From Competibacteraceae bacterium UBA2792 (lineage in GTDB: Bacteria > Pseudomonadota > Gammaproteobacteria > Competibacterales > Competibacteraceae), in NCBI GenBank assembly GCA_002352125.1, contig DEHU01000048.1:15461-27397 (forward strand): a stretch of DNA of 11,937 nt, in the 5' to 3' direction. The notes below the pieces were generated by a model that was not told where the DNA came from, made no database searches, and saw only the letters and a list, made by a program, of their open reading frames with translations. Of the stretch, positions 1 to 6,471 are shown piece after piece. How positions within the stretch are numbered: position 1 is the first letter of the stretch; each line of letters begins with the position of its first letter. Position numbers and translations under genes: made by a program.

Positions 1-967
1 GCGCCTTGGCCCAGCCGCCGAACTGTTCGTCGATGGTAAACAGCTTCAATTGAGGGAAGCGGTCTCGATAGCGTTCGACCACCGCCGGATCGCGCGGACG
101 GTAATAATGTTTGGCCGCCAATTCCTGGCCTTCCGCGCTGTAGAGATAGTCGAGATAAGCCTGTGCCACCGCGCGAGTGCCGTGCTTGTCGGCGATTTTG
201 TCCACCAAGGCGACCGGCGGTTCGGCCAGAATGCTGATCGAGGGTATCGCGATCTCGAAGTCGTCCTTGCCCATCTCCTTGATGGCCAGGAACGCTTCGT
301 TTTCCCAGGTCAGCAGCACATCGCCGATCTCGCGTTCCACGAAGGTGATGGTGGAACCGCGCGCACCGGAGTCGAGCACGGGAACGTTGCGATATAAACG
401 GGCGACGAAATCGCGTGCCTTGGCTTCATCGCCACCCGGCTGGTGCAACGCATAGCCCCAGGCCGCCAGATAGTTCCAGCGCGCACCGCCCGAAGTTTTG
501 GGATTGGGCGCGACGACGCTTACTCCCGGTTTCACGAGATCGTCCCAATCCTTGATTCCCTTGGGATTGCCCTTGCGCACCAGGAACACGATGGTCGAGG
601 TATAAGGCGAACTGTTGTGCGGCAACCGTCGTTGCCAGTCCACCGGCAACAAGCCGCCCTTGGCGCCGATTTCGTCGATGTCGTAGGCTAGGGCCAGCGT
701 CACCACATCCGCTTCGAGGCCGTCGATCACCGAGCGAGCCTGCTTGCCGGAACCGCCGTGCGACTGCCGAACCGTTACCGAGTCGCCGGTTTTGGCCTGC
801 CAGTGTTTATCGAAAGCCGCGTTGAAGTCGCTGTAAAACTCGCGAGTAGGGTCGTAGGACACGTTTAGCAGAGTGACCGTCTGGCCGGCGGCGCGAGCGT
901 CGGTCCAGAAACCCAGACCCAACGCTACCAGCAACGCGACGAGCCAGAACGAACGGTAAGCGACCAT
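1..967 (-). CDS. sbp: Periplasmic sulfate-binding protein of a sulfate/thiosulfate ABC transporter (3' end beyond the window)
   Basis: The gene reads leftwards from ATG at 967 and is open for 322 codons to the left edge. Its product captures sulfate (or thiosulfate) in the periplasm and delivers it to a Cys-type ABC importer. The N-terminus is a clear Sec signal peptide with a hydrophobic core ([12 protein letters not shown]) and an ARA-A cleavage site near residue 26. The mature part begins [16 protein letters not shown], the family hallmark, followed by a [10 protein letters not shown] ligand-binding stretch, a [13 protein letters not shown] segment and [19 protein letters not shown]. These are diagnostic of Sbp/CysP-family sulfate-binding proteins. 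The last visible residues are [13 protein letters not shown], so roughly 20 C-terminal residues are probably missing. An AAGGAG Shine-Dalgarno at 975-980 lies 7 bases before the start and fixes it. Transporter membrane and ATPase genes may lie further left, outside the window. Sbp and thiosulfate-binding CysP are not easily told apart by eye. Confidence 0.93.
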   Translation of the reverse strand, partial: MVAYRSFWLVALLVALGLGFWTDARAAGQTVTLLNVSYDPTREFYSDFNAAFDKHWQAKTGDSVTVRQSHGGSGKQARSVIDGLEADVVTLALAYDIDEIGAKGGLLPVDWQRRLPHNSSPYTSTIVFLVRKGNPKGIKDWDDLVKPGVSVVAPNPKTSGGARWNYLAAWGYALHQPGGDEAKARDFVARLYRNVPVLDSGARGSTITFVEREIGDVLLTWENEAFLAIKEMGKDDFEIAIPSISILAEPPVALVDKIADKHGTRAVAQAYLDYLYSAEGQELAAKHYYRPRDPAVVERYRDRFPQLKLFTIDEQFGGWAKA

Positions 968-1050
968 GATGATGCTCCTTGGGAATTGGGCAGGTCAGGG
1001 GGATAGACTGATTTCTAATCGAGACACGTTCGGATGGATTGTTTTGAGCG

Positions 1051-1079
1051 AATGTAAATCAATTTCTTATATTGAACAA
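1051..1079 (-). promoter_or_regulatory. Weak candidate promoter for the sulfate-binding protein gene
   Basis: On the minus strand TTGTTC (1074-1079) and TACATT (1051-1056) are separated by 17 bases. They match the sigma70 boxes at only three and four positions. The place is sensible, about 80 bases before the sbp start, but the match is poor and the real promoter may depend on an activator such as CysB. Confidence 0.25.
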
Positions 1080-1117
1080 CAACAAAAAGGTTATTTTTAT
1101 ATGCCGACGATATTTTG

Positions 1118-1147
1118 TTGACATGCTGTTATGTCTGGATATATACA
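1118..1147 (+). promoter_or_regulatory. Candidate sigma70-type promoter for the ATPase-roadblock / ODP / OmpA gene cluster
   Basis: A perfect -35 box TTGACA (1118-1123) is followed after 18 bases by TATACA (1142-1147), which matches the -10 consensus at four of six positions. Transcription would start near 1155 and leave an untranslated leader of about 215 bases before the ATG at 1371. The surrounding DNA is AT-rich, so chance matches are easy and the call is moderate. Confidence 0.45.
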
Positions 1148-1187
1148 TAAAAAAGCCCCTTGTAGAAACAATATCTTAAATATTATA

Positions 1188-1215
1188 GCTAACGGCAAAT
1201 TGCTCGCCGAATAGC
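1188..1215 (+). other. Interrupted hairpin in the putative 5' leader of the ATPase gene
   Basis: GCTA (1188-1191) can pair with TAGC (1212-1215), and CGGC (1193-1196) with GCCG (1206-1209). One unpaired A faces two, and the loop is nine bases. No T-run follows, so it is not an intrinsic terminator. It lies inside the leader predicted from the promoter at 1118 and could be a regulatory fold or chance. Confidence 0.25.
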
Positions 1216-1370
1216 AGCGTATAACCTTCGATTTTTCTGGCGGTGAAGAAAACGGATACCAATTCAGAGAACGGTATTTATTGCTTCATGGCCGGTTGAT
1301 TTAATGCTTTGGCATTTTTTTAATTAGATGCTGCCGAAGTTTCATTTGACTGAAAGCGATTGGAACAACA

Positions 1371-2780
1371 ATGCAGAATCCTAGTTTTGGTTTGTTACGA
1401 AACGAAATTATTAGCACTCGAAACGTATTGCCGGATTCCAGCCCAATTATCGGTGGTTTTTATAGCAACTCCGTTTACGAGAGCATCGTGACGGCCATAA
1501 CAGAAAAAATACGGCGGCGAGCTGGTCTCATGGTTTTAACGGGAGAATCCGGCACCGGTAAAACGTCGGTCATACAGCGTATAGCAAGCCTTTTGGATCC
1601 TACTTGTCACTCCGTTCTGTTTCTTGATCCGCATTTTTCCTTTGCTGATTTGATCGGATTCGCCGACCAGCAGCTTGGCTTCAGCGGTTCGAGATCTGGC
1701 AGTACCCTGCTTCAAGACAGGCTCCACGATTTCCGTGATTATCTCGATAACCAATACTGGAATCAATGTCCGATCATTTTTTTTATAGACGATGCGCAAA
1801 ATATTGCGGAAAATGTTTTGGCTGATCTGCTAAAACTCCAGGAATTAAAAGCGGGAGAGGAACATCTTATTCAAATCGTTCTGGCCGGATTGCCAGAACT
1901 CGAACTCAAGCTTTACGAGCCTGCATTATGGGAGCTAACGGCCGATAGCCTCCCACCCTATAGGCTGGCACCCCTGCAAGACGGCGAGATCGGAAATTTC
2001 ATCGCTCAGCAGTTTGGTTCTATTCCATCTTCTCATTCCGATTTCTTTTCGACAGAGGCGATAGCGCGAATTGCTTTTTATTCCCGTGGTGTGCCACGGC
2101 TGATCAAAGTGCTCTGCGAAAATGCGCAGTTTGCCGCGATTCTCAATCATTGTGATAACATTACCGTTGAAGTCGTTGAAGAAGCAGCAAAAATGTGTGC
2201 TTTGACATTGTCTGGAAACGATGTTGCTCAAGAAAAACAAAAAACCCAGACTAATCCGGTTTCAGTGTCTACTTCTCCTCGATTAGAAGTTACCAGAAAT
2301 CGCGAAGAGCGATCACTTGTCGATACAAGCAATAAAACACCGAGACTAAAAATGATCTCATCAAGCCAGCAGGAGAGGTCTATGTTTCAAACAGAAAACG
2401 TTCGGGAAAAGAACGGCAATCGTACCGAGAGCCTCAACAAAATCTTAAAGAATCTTCAGAGTGGATCGCCGGACGTGGAAGCGGTCGCGCTGATTTCCGA
2501 CGACGGCCTGATGATCGCCAGCGTGCTGCCGCAATATCTCGATGAGACACGCGTTGCCGGTATGAGCGCGACGCTCCTCGCTTTGGGCGTGCGTGCGGGC
2601 GCCGAGCTGCGACGCGGCAGCATCGAGGAGGTCATCGTTCGCGGGGAAGATGGCTACGCCGTCATGATCGCTGCCGGTCGAGGCGTGTTATTGTTGGTGC
2701 TGACCAACGAGCATGCCAAGCTCGGGCTTGTCTTTTTCGATATGCGAGAGGCGATCAACGCTCTCAAGCGCGTTTTGTAG
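1371..2780 (+). CDS. ExeA/GspA-type AAA ATPase fused to a C-terminal roadblock/LC7 domain
   Basis: The 469-residue product has two domains joined by a polar, probably disordered linker. Residues 1 to about 280 form an ExeA/MshM-like secretion-type AAA ATPase: Walker A GESGTGKTS at 58-66, Walker B IIFFIDDAQN at 135-144, a QIVLAGLPEL strand at 168-177 and the family signature SRGVPRLIKVLCENA around 238-252. Residues 283-352 are rich in Ser, Thr, Lys, Glu and Gln. Residues 353-469 are a complete roadblock/LC7 domain (SPDVEAVALISDDGLMIAS, then GVRAGAELRRGSIEEVIVRG), like bacterial MglB-type proteins. No transmembrane or peptidoglycan-binding part is present, unlike classical ExeA or DamX, so it should be cytoplasmic. 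GGA at 1362-1364 is a weak ribosome site for the ATG. Bases up to about 2455 are AT-rich while the roadblock part is GC-rich. An internal start at 2382 may give a second product. It heads the four-gene cluster. Its function is not established; ATP-driven assembly work is inference. Confidence 0.88.
   Translation: MQNPSFGLLRNEIISTRNVLPDSSPIIGGFYSNSVYESIVTAITEKIRRRAGLMVLTGESGTGKTSVIQRIASLLDPTCHSVLFLDPHFSFADLIGFADQQLGFSGSRSGSTLLQDRLHDFRDYLDNQYWNQCPIIFFIDDAQNIAENVLADLLKLQELKAGEEHLIQIVLAGLPELELKLYEPALWELTADSLPPYRLAPLQDGEIGNFIAQQFGSIPSSHSDFFSTEAIARIAFYSRGVPRLIKVLCENAQFAAILNHCDNITVEVVEEAAKMCALTLSGNDVAQEKQKTQTNPVSVSTSPRLEVTRNREERSLVDTSNKTPRLKMISSSQQERSMFQTENVREKNGNRTESLNKILKNLQSGSPDVEAVALISDDGLMIASVLPQYLDETRVAGMSATLLALGVRAGAELRRGSIEEVIVRGEDGYAVMIAAGRGVLLLVLTNEHAKLGLVFFDMREAINALKRVL
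2371..2384 (+). promoter_or_regulatory. Internal Shine-Dalgarno and in-frame ATG before the roadblock domain
   Basis: AGGAG at 2371-2375, within AGGAGAGGT, lies six bases before an ATG at 2382-2384 that is in frame with the fusion gene (codon 338). This ribosome site is much stronger than the one at the annotated start (1371). The spacing is ideal and the position falls exactly in the linker before the roadblock domain. Confidence 0.6.
2382..2780 (+). CDS. Possible free roadblock/LC7 protein made from an internal start (132 residues)
   Basis: Starting at ATG 2382, the same frame yields a 132-residue protein: a charged lead of about 15 residues followed by one complete roadblock/LC7 domain. 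That is the usual size of stand-alone MglB-like roadblock proteins. Such proteins dimerise and, in the MglA/MglB pair, act on a Ras-like GTPase; no such GTPase is visible here. The strong ribosome site at 2371-2375 supports separate initiation. The GC-rich composition from about 2460 onward matches the downstream genes better than the ATPase part. It could also be a relic of an ancestral separate gene that is no longer used. A free roadblock subunit could form mixed dimers with the fused one, or with the membrane-anchored roadblock protein encoded at 4638-5372; this is inference. Confidence 0.5.
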   Translation: MFQTENVREKNGNRTESLNKILKNLQSGSPDVEAVALISDDGLMIASVLPQYLDETRVAGMSATLLALGVRAGAELRRGSIEEVIVRGEDGYAVMIAAGRGVLLLVLTNEHAKLGLVFFDMREAINALKRVL

Positions 2781-2839
2781 ATGCGGTCCGCAATTCTGCA
2801 ATAAAGCGCTATCGCGGCGACAGCAAAGGACTTATCACG

Positions 2840-3613
2840 ATGCCGAACACGGTGCTTTACGAAAGCGAAGACCATCGGAACGTTCTGCTGGAAGATTTCG
2901 ATCTCGGCGGACTCGCGGTGCAAGCCAACCAGCACCTGATCATTCACGGCGATGTTGGGATGATCCTCGATCCGGGTGGCCACAAGGTATATAGCCGCGC
3001 TCTATCGGAAACGATAGCGGTTTTGGGCAATATCAACTTGCGCTACATCTTTCTCTCGCATCAGGATCCGGACATCGTTGCAGCGGTCAATGGCTGGCTT
3101 TTATCGACCGAGGCAGAGGCCTATATTTCCGCGCTTTGGATGCGTTTCGTGCCCCATTTTGGGCTCGATCATCTGGTTGCGTCCCGGCTGAAGCCGATCC
3201 CCGATGAAGGCATGGTGATCGACCTCGGCGGTGTCCGCCTGCCGGTTTTGCCGGGGCACTTCCTGCACAGCCCCGGCAACTTTCAGGTTTATGATCCGAT
3301 CGCGAAGATTCTCTATAGCGGCGATCTTGGCGCGTCCCTGGGGATGAATTACCTGTTTGTTGAGGATTTCGATGCTCACTTACAGTACATGGAGTGGTTT
3401 CACAAGCGCTACATGGCATCCAACAAGGTATTGAAAGCCTGGGCCAGCATGGTTCGCACGTTGGACATCGATATCATCGCTCCCCAGCACGGAGCCGTTT
3501 TCAAGGGTCGAGAGATGGTCACCCGGTTTATCGATTGGTGCGCCCAACTGGACTGCGGCGTCGATATCGTAGGCGATCTCTTCAAAACGCCAACCGACTA
3601 TGATGCTTATTGA
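2840..3613 (+). CDS. Single-domain oxygen-binding diiron protein (ODP type, metallo-beta-lactamase fold)
   Basis: The 257-residue product is a metallo-beta-lactamase-fold protein of the ODP/flavodiiron branch. The six expected diiron ligands can be located: H74, D76 and D78 in SHQDPD, H143 in GHFLHSPGNF, D162 in YSGDLG and H217 in APQHGAV. Flavodiiron proteins usually have Glu where D76 stands. The flavodoxin domain that normally follows in flavodiiron O2/NO reductases is absent, and the protein ends about 40 residues after H217. Stand-alone ODP proteins are known as O2/iron sensors in bacterial chemotaxis, so a sensor or small redox enzyme acting in the cytoplasm is more likely than a full reductase. 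The start at 2840 has AAAGGA at 2825-2830. It follows the ATPase-roadblock stop by 59 bases on the same strand, so co-transcription is likely. Hydrolase activity on another substrate cannot be excluded. Confidence 0.85.
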   Translation: MPNTVLYESEDHRNVLLEDFDLGGLAVQANQHLIIHGDVGMILDPGGHKVYSRALSETIAVLGNINLRYIFLSHQDPDIVAAVNGWLLSTEAEAYISALWMRFVPHFGLDHLVASRLKPIPDEGMVIDLGGVRLPVLPGHFLHSPGNFQVYDPIAKILYSGDLGASLGMNYLFVEDFDAHLQYMEWFHKRYMASNKVLKAWASMVRTLDIDIIAPQHGAVFKGREMVTRFIDWCAQLDCGVDIVGDLFKTPTDYDAY

Positions 3614-3715
3614 TATGACGCTCGTTGAAGCCAATGCCCGATTGCCGTCTGGTTCGACGAGCTATTTTCGCAACAACTGTCGCTGGCTTATTCAAACGGC
3701 AATCGAATAGCCCGC

Positions 3716-4627
3716 ATGATAGATTTGTCGATCGCACCAAAGCAGTATCGCTTGGCCGGCGAAACCGCGACGAAGCAAGTTGCAGTGGGTCTCTGCGTCC
3801 TGGGCATCCTCGGTAGCGTGACAGCGGCGTGGCTTTTTCTCGCAGAACCACGAGTGCGGATACCGATCGCTAAAGAAGCGGCGGAGCAACCCGGCAGGGA
3901 AAAAGCAGCACCGGCATCTTCGTCCAGCGTTTCGATGGAGCAAGCGCCTGCGGCGCCTGCGACGCGGTCGGCAACGATGGAACCGGCAACCGCCGCTAGA
4001 GTCGAGCAGTCTCCGCCGGTTAAAACAATCTTTGAGGCCGCGCCAACCCCAGCCGCCGCGACCGATTCGAGTATCGCATCCTCTTCGGTCACCGCGACCG
4101 ATTCAGCTCGCGCCGGTGTTGCCGATGCGGCACGGCCTACCGGGTCCGATACCGTGACGACGCCGGCGCCACCGGTGGAAAACGGACTTCAGGGCAAGGA
4201 AGGTGACGAGGTGGTGGAAGGGGATGCGACCCGGACCAAATCTTTCGCTGCGGGATCCCCCCTTTGTCCGCCGCTGTTTACTGTGCTGTTTGCCCATAAC
4301 AGCACTCGCCCGATCGTGCCGCCGGACTTCGAGGCGCGTCTCGCGTCGTTGCGGGAATGGATGAGCGCCCACCCCGATGCCAAATTGCTGTTCGAGGGGC
4401 ACGCCGACTCGCTGGGTTCCTCGGAGTTCAATTTGCGGCTGAGTGCCCGTCGAGCGATGGCTGTCGCCAGATTGGCCGTAAAAGCCGGGATAGCTGGCGA
4501 ACGATTGGCTGCTCGCGCTTATGGAAAATCCGAACCGCTCGCGGGGGAAGCCGCCGATTCCGCCAGCAATCGCCGCGTTACCATGCGAGTCGAACAAGCC
4601 CAACAATGTCCCGATCAGCTAGATTGA
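3716..4627 (+). CDS. Inner-membrane-anchored OmpA-family peptidoglycan-binding protein
   Basis: The 303-residue product has a short cytoplasmic N-terminus (about 20 residues), one transmembrane segment at about 21-43 (VAVGLCVLGILGSV), a long Ala/Pro/Ser/Thr-rich linker at about 44-180 and an OmpA C-terminal domain at about 186-293. The OmpA signature is clear: FEGHADSLGSSEFNLRLSARRA at 226-247 and NRRVTM at 285-290, with D231 and the Arg residues expected to hold diaminopimelate of peptidoglycan. No barrel and no lipobox are seen, so it should span from inner membrane to cell wall, like MotB-type proteins but without the MotB plug. Two cysteines (184 and 298) flank the domain and might form a disulfide. 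There is no good Shine-Dalgarno. The frame is open upstream to 3629 without an ATG, GTG or TTG, so 3716 is the best start. It lies 102 bases after the ODP gene. Confidence 0.85.
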   Translation: MIDLSIAPKQYRLAGETATKQVAVGLCVLGILGSVTAAWLFLAEPRVRIPIAKEAAEQPGREKAAPASSSSVSMEQAPAAPATRSATMEPATAARVEQSPPVKTIFEAAPTPAAATDSSIASSSVTATDSARAGVADAARPTGSDTVTTPAPPVENGLQGKEGDEVVEGDATRTKSFAAGSPLCPPLFTVLFAHNSTRPIVPPDFEARLASLREWMSAHPDAKLLFEGHADSLGSSEFNLRLSARRAMAVARLAVKAGIAGERLAARAYGKSEPLAGEAADSASNRRVTMRVEQAQQCPDQLD

Positions 4628-4637
4628 CCTACGCACG

Positions 4638-5372
4638 ATGATACTTCAGGCCGCAATCATAGGAGTCGGTGCCGCAACGCTGCTACTCGTTGCGGGTTAT
4701 CTGTTTGGCGTGCAACGAGGATATGGAGCGAGAGAGCACCTCAGGCGACAAAGCGCGCAACAGGCCGTGGAGATGGAGCGCCTGCATGCGCTGTTGATGC
4801 GAGGAGAGCAAGCCGATACCAGCGTCCAGACCCTGAAAATGGAGATGGAAAAAATGGAAGCGAAGATGGAAAAGATGAAAACGGGACTGGAAAAGACGAT
4901 TGAGCCCGTGCTCCATCAAGGCGACGTCATGCAGCGGCTGCTGCAACCGCTGGTTCGACGCGAACGATTGAGCGCCGCGCTATCGGAGCTTCAAGCCGGG
5001 GGGAGCCACAGCAGCGATTTGCTCCGCTTGATCGATCAAATCACCGAAAAGGGAAACTTTGTCACGGTGGTGCTCTGCGATGCGGCAGGGTTTCCGCTGG
5101 CGGCCAGCAGCAACGCCCAGGAACAGGATAACAAGCTGGCTTTGGTGTCCTCGGTGTCGCTCATGCTGGCCGATCGCATGGAACGAAGCAATTTACCCGA
5201 GCCTTTAGCCATGATGATCCACGATGCGACGAATACCCTGACTCTGTGTCGTTTCTTTCGCGTCGGCGAGCAGGAGCTGGTGTTGACCGCTACATCGACC
5301 GATACTCAACTGGTACCCACCGCTCTCGACCCAGCTTTAGCGAAACTGGAAACGGTCTTGACGAAGGGATAG
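4638..5372 (+). CDS. Membrane-anchored coiled-coil protein with a C-terminal roadblock-like domain
   Basis: The 244-residue product starts with a transmembrane segment (residues 3-24, AAIIGVGAATLLLVAGYLFG). A charged region at about 36-105 follows, predicted to be a coiled coil, with the Met/Glu/Lys run MEMEKMEAKMEKMK at 68-81. Residues about 108-244 show a roadblock/LC7-like pattern: a helix, then FVTVVLCDAAGFPLAASS at 141-158, a long helix LALVSSVSLMLADRMERS, and strands LTLCRFFRVGEQELVLTA. The fold assignment rests on this pattern and is less certain than for the roadblock domain of the fusion gene. The positive residues after the membrane segment suggest the bulk is cytoplasmic, where it could dimerise with the other roadblock domain. 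It begins only 10 bases after the OmpA stop without a visible Shine-Dalgarno, suggesting translational coupling. No catalytic motif is seen. Confidence 0.8.
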   Translation: MILQAAIIGVGAATLLLVAGYLFGVQRGYGAREHLRRQSAQQAVEMERLHALLMRGEQADTSVQTLKMEMEKMEAKMEKMKTGLEKTIEPVLHQGDVMQRLLQPLVRRERLSAALSELQAGGSHSSDLLRLIDQITEKGNFVTVVLCDAAGFPLAASSNAQEQDNKLALVSSVSLMLADRMERSNLPEPLAMMIHDATNTLTLCRFFRVGEQELVLTATSTDTQLVPTALDPALAKLETVLTKG

Positions 5373-5433
5373 CCTGTCCCATTCTGGTTCGGCCTTTCCT
5401 GGCTTTTCCGCGCGAACGTGGTAACAATTCGAT

Positions 5434-6267
5434 ATGGCCATGCCCCTCCATCTCCTCGTGATTGACCTGGAAACCCGCCCCGACGCGGAACTCCTGCCGG
5501 CGGACCGTGACCCGGAGGCGTTTCCCAAGCCGATCCAGCACGAAGTTATCACGCTCGGTTTTCTGCTGGCGCGTATCGAGCGCGACGGCCAAGGCGAGCG
5601 TTACGCGGTGCGCAAGCTGGGCTCGGCCAGCATCGCCGACCGCGAAGAACGAGAGATTCTGGCGGGATTTTGGCATCTGGTGGATCGGAACAGGCCGCGC
5701 GTGGTGACCTGGAACGGGCGTGGCTTCGATATCGCCGTGCTCAAACAGCGGTCTCTGATCCACGGCCTCGTGGCCCACGACTGGCACCGTACCGATCCCC
5801 GCTTCGGCTACGATTACCGCTACGAGACCAACTGGCATTGCGATCTGATGGATGCGCTCTGCGATTTTGGCGCTTCGCCGCGTTTGGGGCTGGACGAGGC
5901 GGCGCAAGCGTTGGGTTTGCCGGGGAAATGGAACGGTCATGGGGAAAACGTCGCGGAGTTGGCCGCCGCCGGCGATTACGCCGCCATCAATCGCTATTGC
6001 GAGGGCGACGTGCTCAATACCTACGTGCTGTATCTGCGCTGGGCGCGGTTCAGCACCCGCGTCAGTGCTCGGGGCCATAACGCCAGCGTGCAAAATTTGC
6101 TGGATTATCTCGCAGCAGGCCGGGAACGGAGCCCGCATTGGGGGGAGTTCGCCGACCTCTGGCAAGCCAATGCGCGGCCGTGTCCGCTGTTCGTCAACGA
6201 ACCGCTCGCTGAACCGGAACCGCAACCGCCGGAGTCGCACCTGCGAAGCGAGGACGTGTTGCCGTAA
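5434..6267 (+). CDS. Predicted 3'-5' exonuclease, PolB-like DEDDy family
   Basis: The 277-residue product matches the stand-alone PolB-like exonuclease family (DNA_pol_B_exo2 type) of the RNase H fold. The DEDDy residues are visible: D11 and E13 in VIDLETRP (Exo I), N94 and D99 in TWNGRGFDIAVL (Exo II), and Y188 with D192 in RYCEGDVLNTYVLY (Exo III). It should remove nucleotides from 3' ends of DNA in the cytoplasm; the physiological substrate is unknown for the family. The C-terminus after about 255 is Pro/Glu-rich and probably disordered. A second ATG two codons further in (5440) is an equal alternative start, and neither has a strong ribosome site. It lies 61 bases after the roadblock gene on the same strand with no visible terminator between, so read-through is possible, but the family is a common housekeeping gene and need not belong to the module. 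Confidence 0.9.
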   Translation: MAMPLHLLVIDLETRPDAELLPADRDPEAFPKPIQHEVITLGFLLARIERDGQGERYAVRKLGSASIADREEREILAGFWHLVDRNRPRVVTWNGRGFDIAVLKQRSLIHGLVAHDWHRTDPRFGYDYRYETNWHCDLMDALCDFGASPRLGLDEAAQALGLPGKWNGHGENVAELAAAGDYAAINRYCEGDVLNTYVLYLRWARFSTRVSARGHNASVQNLLDYLAAGRERSPHWGEFADLWQANARPCPLFVNEPLAEPEPQPPESHLRSEDVLP

Positions 6268-6471
6268 AGGGTGAATGGGGTTGTTACCCGCATAAAACGC
6301 CATTGACCAGCTCTGATCTCTTGCGCGGACCAACTGACATCCACCCGTAGATAGGGTAGTCACGAGATATTGAGCCACTATCCTCATCGAGTTGAGTCGA
6401 GCCGGCATCTGCTCTTATAAGGTGCATGAAGAGCCAATGCGCGCGCTCGACGATCAGGAAAGGAGCGAAGC

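Larger units (their letters stand above)
968..1370. other. AT-rich divergent intergenic region between sbp and the ATPase-roadblock gene
   Basis: About 400 bases without a gene separate two divergent starts. The region is visibly richer in A and T than most of the window, and that composition continues into the first part of the ATPase gene. It holds a candidate rightward sigma70-type promoter (1118-1147), a weaker candidate leftward promoter for sbp (1051-1079), and an interrupted hairpin at 1188-1215. There is also a five-base-pair hairpin (1303-1316) that runs into seven T residues and ends 50 bases before the ATPase start. I see no tRNA, repeat array or conserved coding frame here. Confidence 0.6.

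Noticed and set aside
5290..6408. Long minus-strand open frame (372 codons) opposite the exonuclease gene
   Set aside because: It lies antisense to a gene with all DEDDy motifs, and its product is Arg/His/Val-rich without any recognisable domain; a typical shadow of GC-rich coding DNA.
6268..6471. Possible small gene or terminator between the converging exonuclease and protease genes
   Set aside because: Only a 6-bp inverted repeat (GCTCTT 6411-6416 / AAGAGC 6429-6434) without a T-run, and a 33-codon open stretch without a normal start or similarity.
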